From the NCBI RefSeq assembly GCF_007990755.1, contig NZ_BJXA01000027.1, positions 1 to 64,000 on the forward strand: a DNA stretch of 64,000 nucleotides, in the 5' to 3' direction. This document shows, in pieces, positions 1 to 9,735 of this stretch. The stretch comes from Nocardia ninae NBRC 108245 (GTDB lineage: Bacteria; Actinomycetota; Actinomycetes; Mycobacteriales; Mycobacteriaceae). Made by a program: the position numbers and the translations under genes. The first letter of the stretch is position 1. Each line of letters starts with the position of its first letter. Under the pieces are notes generated by a model. It saw only the letters and a list, made by a program, of their open reading frames with translations. It was not told where the DNA came from and searched no databases.

Positions 1-291
1 ACCGCCGCCGCCCGCGCCGTCGTCGTCGCCGGCTACATCCACCTTCAGGCCGCCTCAGCCATGTCCGAAGGCGGCGACGCTGCCGCCGACTTCGCCGCTG
101 CCGCCGCCGATTTCGAAGACTCCGCCGACGCCGCCCTCTCCGCCGCGAAGGCGGCGGCGCATAGCCCTGGGGATGCGGCGCTTGCAAACAAGGCGGCCGA
201 AGCAGAAGAAGCGGCCGTCGACAAGTCGAGGAGTGCGTTCGGGGAGCCGGAGCCGGTGAAGATTCCGCGTATCACCGAGGAGGCCGGGTAG
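1..291 (+). CDS. Ala/Glu-rich hypothetical protein, C-terminal part (cut by window start)
   Basis: The frame is open from base 1, so the gene starts upstream of the window; an internal ATG at 61 would give 76 residues but has no convincing ribosome site. The visible 96 residues are dominated by Ala, Asp, Glu and Ser with short heptad-like runs, as in a coiled-coil or extended helix, and end in a Pro-rich tail. No family is recognised. It converges with the minus-strand genes that follow. Confidence 0.5.
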   Translation, partial: TAAARAVVVAGYIHLQAASAMSEGGDAAADFAAAAADFEDSADAALSAAKAAAHSPGDAALANKAAEAEEAAVDKSRSAFGEPEPVKIPRITEEAG

Positions 292-386
292 CAGGCGGCG
301 GTGAGGTGAGCTGTCCGGACTTGTCGGGGCAGCCTCGGCAGCGCTCGCGTGTCGCGGCATTCAAATCCATAGGCGAGGGCCGCTCG

Positions 387-620
387 TCACCCGATGGTGC
401 GGAACGCACAGATCAGCACGAGCAGGATGCCCAGGAGTGGGGCGACGAATCGTACGCACTGGTCGGACCGACGCTGCACCTCGATCACCGAAGCGAACTG
501 CTCCACGCTGTGCTCGCGCACGGTGAGGTAGCTGGAACCGTAGCGGGCGCGGTGCGTGCGCATTCGGGGCACGGGATTATGTTGGCGCGCCAGACCACAT
601 GCGCCCGAGGCCGACGGCAT
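387..620 (-). CDS. small hypothetical protein with C-terminal membrane helix
   Basis: About 77 residues. The C-terminus contains one hydrophobic segment (FVAPLLGILLVLICAF) that would span the membrane, preceded by a charged region with Glu and Arg. It lies 33 bp downstream of another small minus-strand gene and may be co-transcribed with it. An internal ATG at residue 19 is an alternative start; neither has a clear ribosome site. Codon use fits the genome. No family recognised. Confidence 0.42.
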   Translation of the reverse strand: MPSASGACGLARQHNPVPRMRTHRARYGSSYLTVREHSVEQFASVIEVQRRSDQCVRFVAPLLGILLVLICAFRTIG

Positions 621-653
621 CGATCTGTGACTCGACGTGGCTCTGTCAAGATG

Positions 654-914
654 TCAGGGTTTATCTGGCGGTCGGATTGCCGTATCCCCGGACTCGATTC
701 GGTACTGCTCTCGGATGTCTTCGTACTGTTCTTGCCGCTCGGGCTCCATTTCGGATTCCGAGTCCAAGCCGATCGCCCATGGAATCGGACACGGCGGTGT
801 GTGATCCGGATTCGGGCACAGTAAATGGCAGATCTGGTCTGTCAACTGCTTCGCTTCCGCCTCTGTTGCCAGAACACCTAATTTGATCTCCCACAACATC
901 TTTCCATCTGACAT
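654..914 (-). CDS. hypothetical protein, 86 aa
   Basis: The ATG at 914 is preceded by a strong ribosome site (AAGGAGG, 9 nt spacer), which makes this a confident gene although the product is not recognised. The first half has an alternating helical pattern (KLGVLATEAEAKQLTDQI) followed by a Cys/Pro/His-rich stretch with three Cys and then an acidic Glu/Gln/Arg tail. The clustered Cys and His could bind a metal, but this is only a guess. It heads a possible two-gene unit with the small membrane protein downstream. Confidence 0.6.
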   Translation of the reverse strand: MSDGKMLWEIKLGVLATEAEAKQLTDQICHLLCPNPDHTPPCPIPWAIGLDSESEMEPERQEQYEDIREQYRIESGDTAIRPPDKP

Positions 915-1109
915 GGACTCAGACCTCCTTGCAGTGCCGCTTGTACTGGCTTGTGGAAGCGGAGGTCGAAGTCCCCAGTGTCACCGGCTTGGCAACCCAC
1001 GAGCAAGACCCAGTCAACGAGCCACCACGTTGGTGGGCGGTGGTGCGATCGAGCCGTGAGACGGCTCCGCGCAAGTGTATTCGCGACGGCAGACGCTTGT
1101 GACCGGGGT

Positions 1110-1586
1110 TCAGCTGGCCAAATCGGCGAGGTGGTGGTGGGTTCGGGTGGTGGCGCGGACTGCGGCGGCGATCGCGACTATCGGTGGTACCCAGCGGGCT
1201 TCGGTGGGGGAGATGGACCAGGAGGCTGCGCCGTGGGCGAGTCGGGTCGGGGGGAGGGGGATGCTGGTGCCGTTGGTGTGGACGGTTGCGCCTGCGTGGT
1301 GCAGTGCCTCGATGGCCATGGCGGCCTTGGTGGCGCCGCGGACGAGGTGGATTTCGCGGCGCTGGGTGCCAGGGATTTCGATGACCGGGCCGGAGAGGTT
1401 GTTGGCGCGCAGGAAGCGGCGCACGCCGGCGGCCATGGCGCCGGTGAGTTCGACGGCGGCGACGTGCTCGTCGGTGATCAGGCTGAGGCCGTTGGCTGTT
1501 TCGGCGACGGTCCAGCCGTGGCGGCGGTAGTCCTGCGCCGCGTCGAGTGTTGCCGTGGTGACGGAACTCGGGAACGTCACGGGCAC
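1110..1586 (-). CDS. hypothetical protein, about 158 aa
   Basis: The open frame extends to 1679, but a GTG at 1586 has a good ribosome site (AAGGAG, 6-7 nt) and is preferred; a second GTG follows at 1580. The protein appears soluble: an N-terminal half with a possible sensor-like alpha/beta pattern (GWTVAETANGLSLITDEHV) and a second half with conserved-looking Trp/Pro motifs (SISPTEARWVPPI). I do not recognise the family. It stands alone, with a 525-bp divergent intergenic region upstream that holds two inverted repeats. Confidence 0.55.
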   Translation of the reverse strand: MPVTFPSSVTTATLDAAQDYRRHGWTVAETANGLSLITDEHVAAVELTGAMAAGVRRFLRANNLSGPVIEIPGTQRREIHLVRGATKAAMAIEALHHAGATVHTNGTSIPLPPTRLAHGAASWSISPTEARWVPPIVAIAAAVRATTRTHHHLADLAS

Positions 1587-1884
1587 TGCCTTCTCCTTCA
1601 CCGGGTAAATCGAGGTCTCGCAGCGGGGATGTGCAGGTGGTTCGGGCTGCTCGGCCGGAACCTGGGCCAACGGGCCCAACTCTCACATCTGCACCTGTGC
1701 ATCAAATCTGTTGCGGCTAAGAGTTTCCCTACAGAAACCTTGCGATCTCTAACCGCACCAGCGATTCTGCGCGCACTCCGGGCCCGAAACATCGCCCCGC
1801 GGTCTCGTCCCTCGTCATCCTTTGGATGTACCTACCCCGACCCGCGTCATCCCCGACCCTGAGGTCGCGTCCCGAGAAAGAATG

Positions 1885-1915
1885 GCGAGCCGCAGGCCAG
1901 GCGCCTGCGGCTCGC
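1885..1915. repeat. 13-bp perfect stem with 5-nt loop
   Basis: GCGAGCCGCAGGC and its exact reverse complement are separated by CAGGC. It has no T-tract on either side and is far from any stop codon, so it is more likely a structural or protein-binding palindrome than a terminator. Confidence 0.6.
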
Positions 1916-2025
1916 GCACTGAATGCCGATCAACCCCTCGGTGCACGGCTCCAGCTGGGTCGGGACGGTGCCGCGACCGATATTCGTCTGCCGATGATCC
2001 TGACAGTCTCGGCTGATCGGGGGTA

Positions 2026-2041
2026 TCGGTCGTACGACCGA
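2026..2041. promoter_or_regulatory. 16-bp perfect palindrome, candidate operator
   Basis: TCGGTCGTACGACCGA reads the same on both strands. It ends about 70 bp before the start of the glutamine amidotransferase gene, a normal place for a dimeric repressor site. Which regulator would bind is unknown. Confidence 0.5.
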
Positions 2042-2112
2042 CAGCCACGCGAACACGCCACCGGTAGGCGCAAACTCCCGTCCCGGGAGTGTCGATCTTG
2101 CACAATCGGTGC

Positions 2113-2853
2113 ATGCCCAAGCCCTGCCTGCTGCTCCAGTTACGCCCCGAGCGCGCCGCGGCGGACGACGAGTACTACGCCATCCTGCGCGCGGGCGGAC
2201 TCGACGTCGGCGACGTGGTGCGGGTGCAGATGGACCAGGGCCTTCCGCACCTCGAACTCGACGACTTCGCGGCGGTGATCGTCGGCGGTGGACCGAGCAA
2301 TGTCAGCGGGCCGGACGACAAGAAGTACGACTACCAGCAGCGTTTCGAGCCCGGACTGAAGAAGCTGCTGCTCGAGATCGTCGCCCGTGACTTCCCGTAT
2401 CTGGGTGCCTGCTATGGGCTGAGCATCCTGGCGGACGTGCTCGGCGGCACGGTGAGCGGCGAACGGTACAGCGAGAAAGCAGGCGCGCAGACGATCGAAT
2501 TGACCGACAACGGTGCCGAAGATCCGCTGCTGCGCGGCATTCCCCGGTCGTTCCGGGCCTTCGGCGGCCACAAGGAGGCGTGCCAGGATGTGCCGCCGAA
2601 CGCGGTATTGCTGGCGGGATCGGCCGGTTGCCTGGTGCAGATGATCCGCGTCGGCCAGCATGTGTACGCGACCCAGTTCCATCCCGAACTCGATGGCGAC
2701 GGACTCGCGCTGCGCATCGAAATATATCGGCACGCAGGCTATTTCGATCCCGCCGAAGCGGACTATCTCACCGAGCTAGGGCACCGGGAAGAAATCACCG
2801 CTCCCAAGGAGATATTGCGCCGCTTCCTCACCAGGTACCGCAGCGAGGATTGA
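2113..2853 (+). CDS. class I glutamine amidotransferase
   Basis: This is a 246-residue single-domain GATase of the GMP-synthase-like type, which releases ammonia from glutamine in the cytoplasm. The nucleophile elbow GACYGLS carries Cys100, and FHPE near the C-terminus supplies His190 and Glu192, completing the triad. There is no synthetase domain, so it needs a partner or acts as a stand-alone amidase, for example on a gamma-glutamyl compound. ATG 2113 is chosen over an upstream GTG (2089) because it gives the normal family N-terminus and a CACAAT box lies 6 nt before it, as in leaderless actinobacterial genes. The substrate cannot be told from the neighbours. Confidence 0.85.
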   Translation: MPKPCLLLQLRPERAAADDEYYAILRAGGLDVGDVVRVQMDQGLPHLELDDFAAVIVGGGPSNVSGPDDKKYDYQQRFEPGLKKLLLEIVARDFPYLGACYGLSILADVLGGTVSGERYSEKAGAQTIELTDNGAEDPLLRGIPRSFRAFGGHKEACQDVPPNAVLLAGSAGCLVQMIRVGQHVYATQFHPELDGDGLALRIEIYRHAGYFDPAEADYLTELGHREEITAPKEILRRFLTRYRSED

Positions 2854-2862
2854 GCAGGCCGG

Positions 2863-3204
2863 TCAGCCGGTGGTGATGCCGCTGGCGATCTTGACAACCA
2901 CCTTGTCGGCGGTGACCTCCTGCACCGTGACATTGAACCCGTCGGCGGACTGCGTCTGCCCGGCCGGGACGCTGACCTGCTGGCCACCCACCTTCAGCGT
3001 GACGGTATCGCCGTTCACCGCAACGAGTTCCGCGTCCACCCCGATGATGGTGACCTTGGCGTTCACCCCGCGGTCGAAGGTGACCGTGCAACCGCTCACG
3101 CCGCAGTCGGTCTTGGTACCCGCACCTTCCACCGTGCAGGCGGACACTCCGAGCACAGCGAACAGGGCGAGCGCGAGCAGGACGGCCAAGCGGCGAGCAG
3201 ACAT
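2863..3204 (-). CDS. small secreted lipoprotein
   Basis: About 113 residues. The start at 3204 (MSARRLAVLL) gives a classic lipoprotein signal: positive N-terminus, hydrophobic core and lipobox LGVSAC with Cys23 as the lipidated residue. The mature part has two further Cys close together (DCGVSGC) and a repetitive beta-strand pattern rich in Val and Thr, suggesting a small beta-sandwich on the outer face of the membrane. Function unknown. It converges with the amidotransferase gene, 9 bp between stops. Confidence 0.7.
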   Translation of the reverse strand: MSARRLAVLLALALFAVLGVSACTVEGAGTKTDCGVSGCTVTFDRGVNAKVTIIGVDAELVAVNGDTVTLKVGGQQVSVPAGQTQSADGFNVTVQEVTADKVVVKIASGITTG

Positions 3205-3268
3205 GCCGCCAGAATAGAGCGAATCGGACAAGATCGGGTCCGCCGCGCGTCATTGGTCACACTGCGGG

Positions 3269-3628
3269 TTACCGGGACGGCTCGGTCCGCCGCCGATTGT
3301 TCGCACGCAGGGCGGCGTTGTCGGTGCGCAGGCGGTCGTTGTCGGAATGCAGGTCGGCGTTGGCGTCTTCCAAATCGAGGATGCGGCCGATGCCGGCGAG
3401 ATTGATCCCGGCGGCGGCCAGCGTGGTGATGCGGTGCAGTCGAGCGAGATCATCGCCGCTGTAGCGGCGGGTGCCGCCGTCGCTGCGGGCGGGCCGGACC
3501 AGGCCGTGCCGTTCGTAGAGCCGCAGTGTCTGCACACCGATGCCTGCCAGGTCGGCGGCTACCGAGATCCCGTACACCGCCTGTCCCGAATCGGGTAGGT
3601 GCGTTCCACCCTGTGGCTCTGCTGGCAT
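3269..3628 (-). CDS. MerR family regulator, HspR-like
   Basis: A 119-residue cytoplasmic DNA-binding protein. Residues 18-85 form a MerR winged-helix domain (YGISVAADLAGIGVQTLRLY, then GLVRPARSDGGTRRYSGDD), and the tail from about residue 88 is a short coiled coil with regular Asp/Asn/Leu spacing, as in HspR proteins. The start has a good ribosome site (AAGGAG). It is divergent from hsp20, and the shared 136-bp region holds an inverted repeat and a CIRCE element, so it very probably regulates hsp20. HspR itself normally sits in the dnaK operon; this looks like the small-heat-shock paralogue. Confidence 0.8.
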   Translation of the reverse strand: MPAEPQGGTHLPDSGQAVYGISVAADLAGIGVQTLRLYERHGLVRPARSDGGTRRYSGDDLARLHRITTLAAAGINLAGIGRILDLEDANADLHSDNDRLRTDNAALRANNRRRTEPSR

Positions 3629-3654
3629 GTCACTCCTTCTCTCGCAGATTTTCT

Positions 3655-3666
3655 AGTGTAGACACT
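3655..3666. promoter_or_regulatory. short inverted repeat, possible MerR-family operator
   Basis: AGTGT-AG-ACACT is a perfect 5+5 dyad, extendable to an imperfect 7-bp arm (CTAGTGT/ACACTTG). It overlaps the left edge of the CIRCE element in the divergent hspR-like/hsp20 promoter region, where the MerR protein would be expected to bind. Confidence 0.4.
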
Positions 3667-3691
3667 TGCACTCTCCTGTCGAGAGTGCTAA
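3665..3691. promoter_or_regulatory. CIRCE element (HrcA operator) upstream of hsp20
   Basis: The sequence is CTTGCACTC-N9-GAGTGCTAA. The right arm matches the CIRCE consensus (TTAGCACTC-N9-GAGTGCTAA) exactly and the left arm differs at two bases; the 9-nt spacer is correct. A possible -35 (TTGCAC, 3666-3671) and -10 (TAAAAC, 3689-3694), 17 bp apart, lie within it, so HrcA binding would block hsp20 transcription. Confidence 0.8.
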
Positions 3692-3764
3692 AACAAATCT
3701 ATGTCAGATGGCACAGGTTATCTGACCCGACGACGAAGAATGGAGTGAGTTGGAGGTGGCGACC

Positions 3765-4184
3765 ATGCTGATGCGTACCGATCCGTTCCGCGATCTGGAC
3801 CGTCTCACGCAGCAGGTGTTCGGCACAGCGGCCCGTCCCGCGGTGATGCCGATGGACGCTTGGCGCGAGGGCGACGAGTTCCTGGTGGAGCTCGACCTGC
3901 CAGGCATCGACCCGAAGTCACTGGATCTGGATATCGAGCGCAACGTGTTGACCGTTCGGGCGACCCGCCCCGAGCTGGATTCGGCGCGGTCGATGATCGC
4001 CGCGGAACGCTCCCGCGGCGTCTTCAGCCGCCAGTTGTTCCTCGGTGAGGGCCTCGACACCGACCACATCCGGGCCGACTACACCGATGGCGTGCTGCGC
4101 TTGAGCATCCCCGTCGCGGAGAAGGCCAAGCCACGCAAGATCGAGATCGAGCACAGCGACCGGCGGCAGGCGATCAACGCCTGA
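3765..4184 (+). CDS. hsp20: Hsp20/alpha-crystallin family small heat-shock protein
   Basis: A 139-residue ATP-independent chaperone that holds unfolding proteins and forms oligomers. It has the short N-terminus typical of the actinobacterial Hsp18 type ([19 protein letters not shown]), then an alpha-crystallin domain from about residue 28 ([20 protein letters not shown]) and the [11 protein letters not shown] signature near residue 115. ATG 3765 is preceded by GGAGG at 8 nt, better than the upstream TTG. Expression is likely under both HrcA (CIRCE element) and the divergent MerR regulator. The next small gene is 38 bp downstream with its own ribosome site and is probably in the same transcript. 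Confidence 0.93.
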   Translation: MLMRTDPFRDLDRLTQQVFGTAARPAVMPMDAWREGDEFLVELDLPGIDPKSLDLDIERNVLTVRATRPELDSARSMIAAERSRGVFSRQLFLGEGLDTDHIRADYTDGVLRLSIPVAEKAKPRKIEIEHSDRRQAINA

Positions 4185-4222
4185 CCGGTCCCGGCCCGAC
4201 GCTTCGTGGAGGAGGCAGGGTC

Positions 4223-4495
4223 ATGACCGGAATCGATACTCGCCCAGTATCGTTCGACACCCTCGACGGCGAATTGCTGCTGCTCGATCCCGAGGTCGAG
4301 CGGTTGTTCGCCGAGGTGGACACGATTCTGTGCGAAGCCCGCGCGCGAATGGCGGCCCCGCCGCGAGTGCCGGTTCCGGTCCCGGGCCCGTGGCCGCGCG
4401 CGAGCCGGCCGTGCTTCGGTCACCCGGCTCGGTTGCGCGGTCGTCCGCCCGGGACCGGGCGGGCCACTCAGCGCGGTCCGCCTCCGCCGCGCTGA
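4223..4495 (+). CDS. small hypothetical protein downstream of hsp20
   Basis: 90 residues. ATG 4223 follows GGAGGAGG, a very strong ribosome site, 38 bp after the hsp20 stop, so it is probably the second gene of the heat-shock operon. The N-terminal 45 residues are a plausible amphipathic domain (LLLLDPEVERLFAEVDTIL) and the rest is Pro/Arg-rich and low complexity. No family recognised. The Pro/Arg tail could also reflect a frame that runs past the true stop if the sequence contains an error. Confidence 0.6.
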   Translation: MTGIDTRPVSFDTLDGELLLLDPEVERLFAEVDTILCEARARMAAPPRVPVPVPGPWPRASRPCFGHPARLRGRPPGTGRATQRGPPPPR

Positions 4496-4787
4496 ACAGC
4501 CCAATGGTCAAGCGCGAGAGAGGAAGCGAGGTGAGGCCCGGATCACGACTCTGAGCAAGTCCGTCGGTGGTGCTGCCGTAGCTACCGAGTACCAGGCGCG
4601 TCGAGAACACAGTGCGATCAGTCATCCGCGCACCGCCACCTTTGTGGCATCCCGGGTGGCACGGCATCGCCGCCGCGGACCGTTTGAAAAGTCACGTTCC
4701 TCTTCCTAGGGCAGGCCCGGCCGGTAACCGGGCCTGTTCGACCTATCCGACGACCAGGCCCAGATCACCAGCGTGAGGAGGTTCGCC
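4496..4787. other. intergenic region with a 9-bp hairpin
   Basis: No credible gene. CAGGCCCGG (4712-4720) and CCGGGCCTG (4728-4736) form a hairpin followed by TTCG; it may end the hsp20 transcript, though the U-tract is weak. Confidence 0.45.
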
Positions 4788-5000
4788 ATGACCACGATTC
4801 CCGCAGGCAGCGCCGCCGACTTGGCCGAGCAGCAGGCAGCGGTATCCGACTTCGACGTGCCCACCGGACTCGACGAGACGGCGATCCCCCCGCTGGCCGA
4901 GCGCATTCGGGACGCCTTCGAGGCCGCGGACATCACCGACCGCATCGAGCAGTCCTTGATCACCCCGCTCCCCGATGACGACTATCCCTTCGCCTACTGA
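4788..5000 (+). CDS. small acidic hypothetical protein
   Basis: 70 residues from ATG 4788, which has a GAGGAGG ribosome site. It is strongly acidic, with a helical middle part (PPLAERIRDAFEAADITDRI) and an aromatic end (DDDYPFAY). No family recognised with certainty. It is one of four very small plus-strand genes behind hsp20, which hints at a stress-related role by context only. Confidence 0.65.
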   Translation: MTTIPAGSAADLAEQQAAVSDFDVPTGLDETAIPPLAERIRDAFEAADITDRIEQSLITPLPDDDYPFAY

Positions 5001-5049
5001 GCCCCGGGCCCCGTCAGTGGTCCCGGCGTTCCCGGAAGGAAAGCGCTAG

Positions 5050-5205
5050 ATGGTAATTCAGCATGCCCCCGGATTCGCCCTGACCCTGTTCACCGGCGTC
5101 GCCGCGCTGGCCGCGCTCGGCGCCCCGCCGATCATCCTGCTCATGCTCCCGACCGTGGGAGCCGGTGCGATGCTGGCCACGATCCTGCGCGATCCCGTCA
5201 CCTAG
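5050..5205 (+). CDS. 51-aa membrane peptide
   Basis: ATG 5050 is preceded by GGAAGGAAA and opens a 51-codon frame to TAG at 5203-5205. The peptide is almost entirely hydrophobic, with two probable membrane helices (ALTLFTGVAALAALGAPPII and LLMLPTVGAGAMLATIL) joined by a Pro-containing turn, and a short charged end (RDPVT). It resembles small two-helix membrane proteins but I cannot name a family. It lies 49 bp after the preceding small gene. Confidence 0.55.
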   Translation: MVIQHAPGFALTLFTGVAALAALGAPPIILLMLPTVGAGAMLATILRDPVT

Positions 5206-5324
5206 GGTCTGTCGCAAAGCTCCATCCAGCCCGGATGCATCCGGCCGGACTTCTCGACAGCCCTGGCGCCGACGAGGTCCAGTGCCATAGGTGCCACACC
5301 GCAGCCGGGACTATGGTGGGGTGC

Positions 5325-5492
5325 ATGGGCGTCATGGGCGAACTGTTTCCGGGTAAGAAGCTGACCGACGAGGGCAGCGGGGACAGCGACGGCCAGTCGC
5401 ATACTCCCCGGCTCGCCCTCGATCTCGATGCCGGTGTGATCCGGATTTCCGCCCCGTCTACTCCCTCGGACGAGCCGGTGGCAGACGACTGA
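5325..5492 (+). CDS. DUF6191-like small protein
   Basis: About 55 residues from ATG 5325; ATG 5313 and 5334 are alternatives and none has a clear ribosome site. The pattern ELFPGKKLTDEGSGD followed by LALDLDAGVIRI resembles the actinobacterial DUF6191 family (an LF-PG-KHTDE motif and a closing DL-GxIxI strand). Function unknown. Probably cytoplasmic. Confidence 0.5.
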   Translation: MGVMGELFPGKKLTDEGSGDSDGQSHTPRLALDLDAGVIRISAPSTPSDEPVADD

Positions 5493-5504
5493 TCCGCGCC
5501 TCCG

Positions 5505-6023
5505 TCAGGTAGTTCGACTTCGATCAGGTAGGTCTGCGGCGTGGCGCAATCGCACGAATTCTTCCGCGAGCCGCTGTGGTGGATAGTGCGCGTTGAGACC
5601 GCTGGGGTTCGGCAGCACCCATAGTCGCGTCTCTCCGATGCGGAGATCCTGCAACCCGACGGTGGCGTCCGGTCGCTCGTAGCCTGCGCGGAACGCGGTG
5701 ACGCCGAGGATGGCCAGCCACCGCGGCCGCCAAATGCGCACGCGTTCAGTCAGTTCGGCGGCCCCGGCGAGTAGTTCCGCCCGGGTCAGCTCGGCTGCCC
5801 TGGCGGTGGGGCGACGAACCATGGTCGTCAAACCCAACCCCCAGGTCGGCAGCTGGTCGGCTTCGGCGGGCGTGAGCACCCGCGGTGTGAAGCCCGACCG
5901 ATGCAGCGCGGGCCACCACCGGCTGCCGCGGGTCGCGAAGGGCAGGCCGACGGCAGCCGAGGTGAGCCCGGGGTTGATACCGCAGAAGAGCACGTCCAGC
6001 TCAGGAGCCAGAATGTCCTTCAT
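5505..6023 (-). CDS. mug: G/U mismatch-specific DNA glycosylase
   Basis: 172 residues, the usual length for Mug/TDG-type uracil-DNA glycosylases that remove uracil or thymine opposite guanine in base-excision repair. The active-site motif GINPG (residues 16-20) supplies the catalytic Asn, and the second conserved loop NPSGLNAHY is present near residue 138. Both motifs are intact, so it should be active. It converges with the small DUF6191-like gene, and its upstream neighbour is an unrelated cell-wall gene. Confidence 0.9.
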   Translation of the reverse strand: MKDILAPELDVLFCGINPGLTSAAVGLPFATRGSRWWPALHRSGFTPRVLTPAEADQLPTWGLGLTTMVRRPTARAAELTRAELLAGAAELTERVRIWRPRWLAILGVTAFRAGYERPDATVGLQDLRIGETRLWVLPNPSGLNAHYPPQRLAEEFVRLRHAADLPDRSRTT

Positions 6024-6100
6024 CCGCGCTCTCCTCGCTGCCCCGTACCTGCCCTCGACCCTAGAGCGAGAGTCGGTTCAGCTGCCCGCTCTGCGGGGTG

Positions 6101-6841
6101 CTAGTTGCGGAATCGGGCGGCACCCGCGTACGGCATCGACGCCAAGGGGGACATGGTGACGCCGGTGCCATAGGTGCTGGCGTGGATGACGTTGCCGTCG
6201 CCCGCGTACAGCGCGGAGTGGCCGCCGCCGTAGAACGACACCAGGTCACCGGGGCGCAAATCCTCGCGTGGCACCGGGGTTCCGGCGGCGAGCTGGTCAT
6301 AGCTGGTGCGCGGCACCGAAACTCCGGCCTGCCCATAGGACCACTGGACCAGGCCCGAGCAGTCGAAGGAGTCCGGGCCCGCGGAGTTGGCGCTGTAGCT
6401 GGAGCCGAGCTTGGCGCGGGCGGCGTCGACGGCGACCTCGCCGGTGGTTTTCATCGGTGCGACGCGCGGGTACGCCGGCGTCGGCACCTTGATGCCGGGA
6501 ATGCCTGCCAGGCTGGAGTATTCGAGGCCTGGAATGTCAGGTAGCGCGAACGCGATTCCAGGAGCGGAGAATTCGGCCCGGGACGGCGCGGCGGAGGGAG
6601 CAGCGGATGGCGCGCTCTCCTGCGGTGGATTCGCGACCTGAACGCCGGGAAGGCCAGGGGGAAGCGGAATTTCGTTCGGCAACTCGAAAGTACCGAGGCC
6701 GGGGACGGTAACTGGCTGGGCCGAGGCCTCTGCGGCGGAGAACAGGAGCGCGCCGGAGACTGCTGCTCCCGCGGCAAGTGTCCACCAGAACACCCGCCGC
6801 AGCGAGTGGGTATATCGGACGTCGTCGGTTTCCGATGCCAT
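6101..6841 (-). CDS. secreted NlpC/P60 peptidoglycan endopeptidase
   Basis: 246 residues. A signal peptide (residues 1 to about 41, ending ASA-QP) sends it out of the cell. A Pro/Ala/Ser-rich linker of roughly 90 residues follows, and the C-terminal 110 residues are an NlpC/P60 domain with catalytic Cys161 in DCSGLVQW and His in GHSALY and in the VIHAS segment. Such enzymes cut the D-Glu/mDAP bond of peptidoglycan during growth or division, as RipA and RipB do in mycobacteria. ATG 6841 has a GGAGG ribosome site. The long upstream leader carries an MtrA-like direct repeat. Confidence 0.9.
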   Translation of the reverse strand: MASETDDVRYTHSLRRVFWWTLAAGAAVSGALLFSAAEASAQPVTVPGLGTFELPNEIPLPPGLPGVQVANPPQESAPSAAPSAAPSRAEFSAPGIAFALPDIPGLEYSSLAGIPGIKVPTPAYPRVAPMKTTGEVAVDAARAKLGSSYSANSAGPDSFDCSGLVQWSYGQAGVSVPRTSYDQLAAGTPVPREDLRPGDLVSFYGGGHSALYAGDGNVIHASTYGTGVTMSPLASMPYAGAARFRN

Positions 6842-7201
6842 GATCAGGTCCTCCGATGGTCATGTCGAAGGCCTTGGCTGGGTCGTGCAACGCCGCACGT
6901 GATGGCGCTCCGGACTTCACCAAGTCTTCGAATAGATTCGAGAACATCACGGTGATCTGTCAGTCCAAGCGGATCCGATTTCCATCCTTCGACACAAACT
7001 GGTTCTAACAAAATTCCGACACACGCAAAGCCGATAACGAAACGGTAACTATATATCCAATCGTTATAGGAAATCTGCTCTGACCAGGGTGTATCCAAGT
7101 TATCGACACACGGCAATTACCGGCGCGGCGGGTCGTGGCGACAGGGCAATTATCAGTTTCCGGCCGATTTCGCCGGGTGATCCGCTTTCGATCGGCCGTT
7201 C
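6842..7201 (-). promoter_or_regulatory. leader and promoter region of the NlpC/P60 gene
   Basis: 360 bp without a gene. The AT-rich part (about 7000-7085) probably contains the promoter, about 150-200 nt upstream of the start codon. On the plus strand GATAAC (7033-7038) and GGTAAC (7044-7049) are direct hexamers 11 bp apart, the spacing described for MtrA boxes in front of actinobacterial cell-wall hydrolase genes. I looked for a ydaO-type riboswitch in the leader and did not see its conserved core. Confidence 0.45.
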
Positions 7202-9537
<2,336 letters not shown>

Positions 9538-9735
9538 GGGAGGCCCACCCACGAGGGCAAATGCAAATCAGGTCAGGTTGCCGTCTGAACACAGGCGGGG
9601 AAACACGTCGCGCCATGGCCTCGTTGCCTGCCCCCAGCGCGCTGGCCACGACAACTATGGGCACTCCGGACGGTAACCGGAACGCTGTCTTCCTCGATGT
9701 GCCGAGCAGAACCCGTCGAGAAATGGGGGCGCGGA

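Larger units (their letters stand above)
1587..2112. other. intergenic region between divergent genes
   Basis: No credible coding frame. It holds an imperfect inverted repeat (TGCGGCTAAGAG near 1710 and CTCTAACCGCA near 1747), a strong 13-bp hairpin at 1885-1915 and a 16-bp perfect palindrome at 2026-2041. The segment near 1690-1760 is AT-richer and probably contains the promoter of the minus-strand gene. Confidence 0.5.

Noticed and set aside
919-1686. 255-codon minus-strand frame
   Set aside because: Pro/Arg/His-rich composition and overlap with the better-supported gene at 1110-1586, which has a ribosome site.
1885-1915. Hairpin as a terminator
   Set aside because: No T-tract and no gene ends near it on either strand.
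6842-7010. ydaO (c-di-AMP) riboswitch before the NlpC/P60 gene
   Set aside because: The gene type and leader length fit, but the conserved core sequences are not visible.
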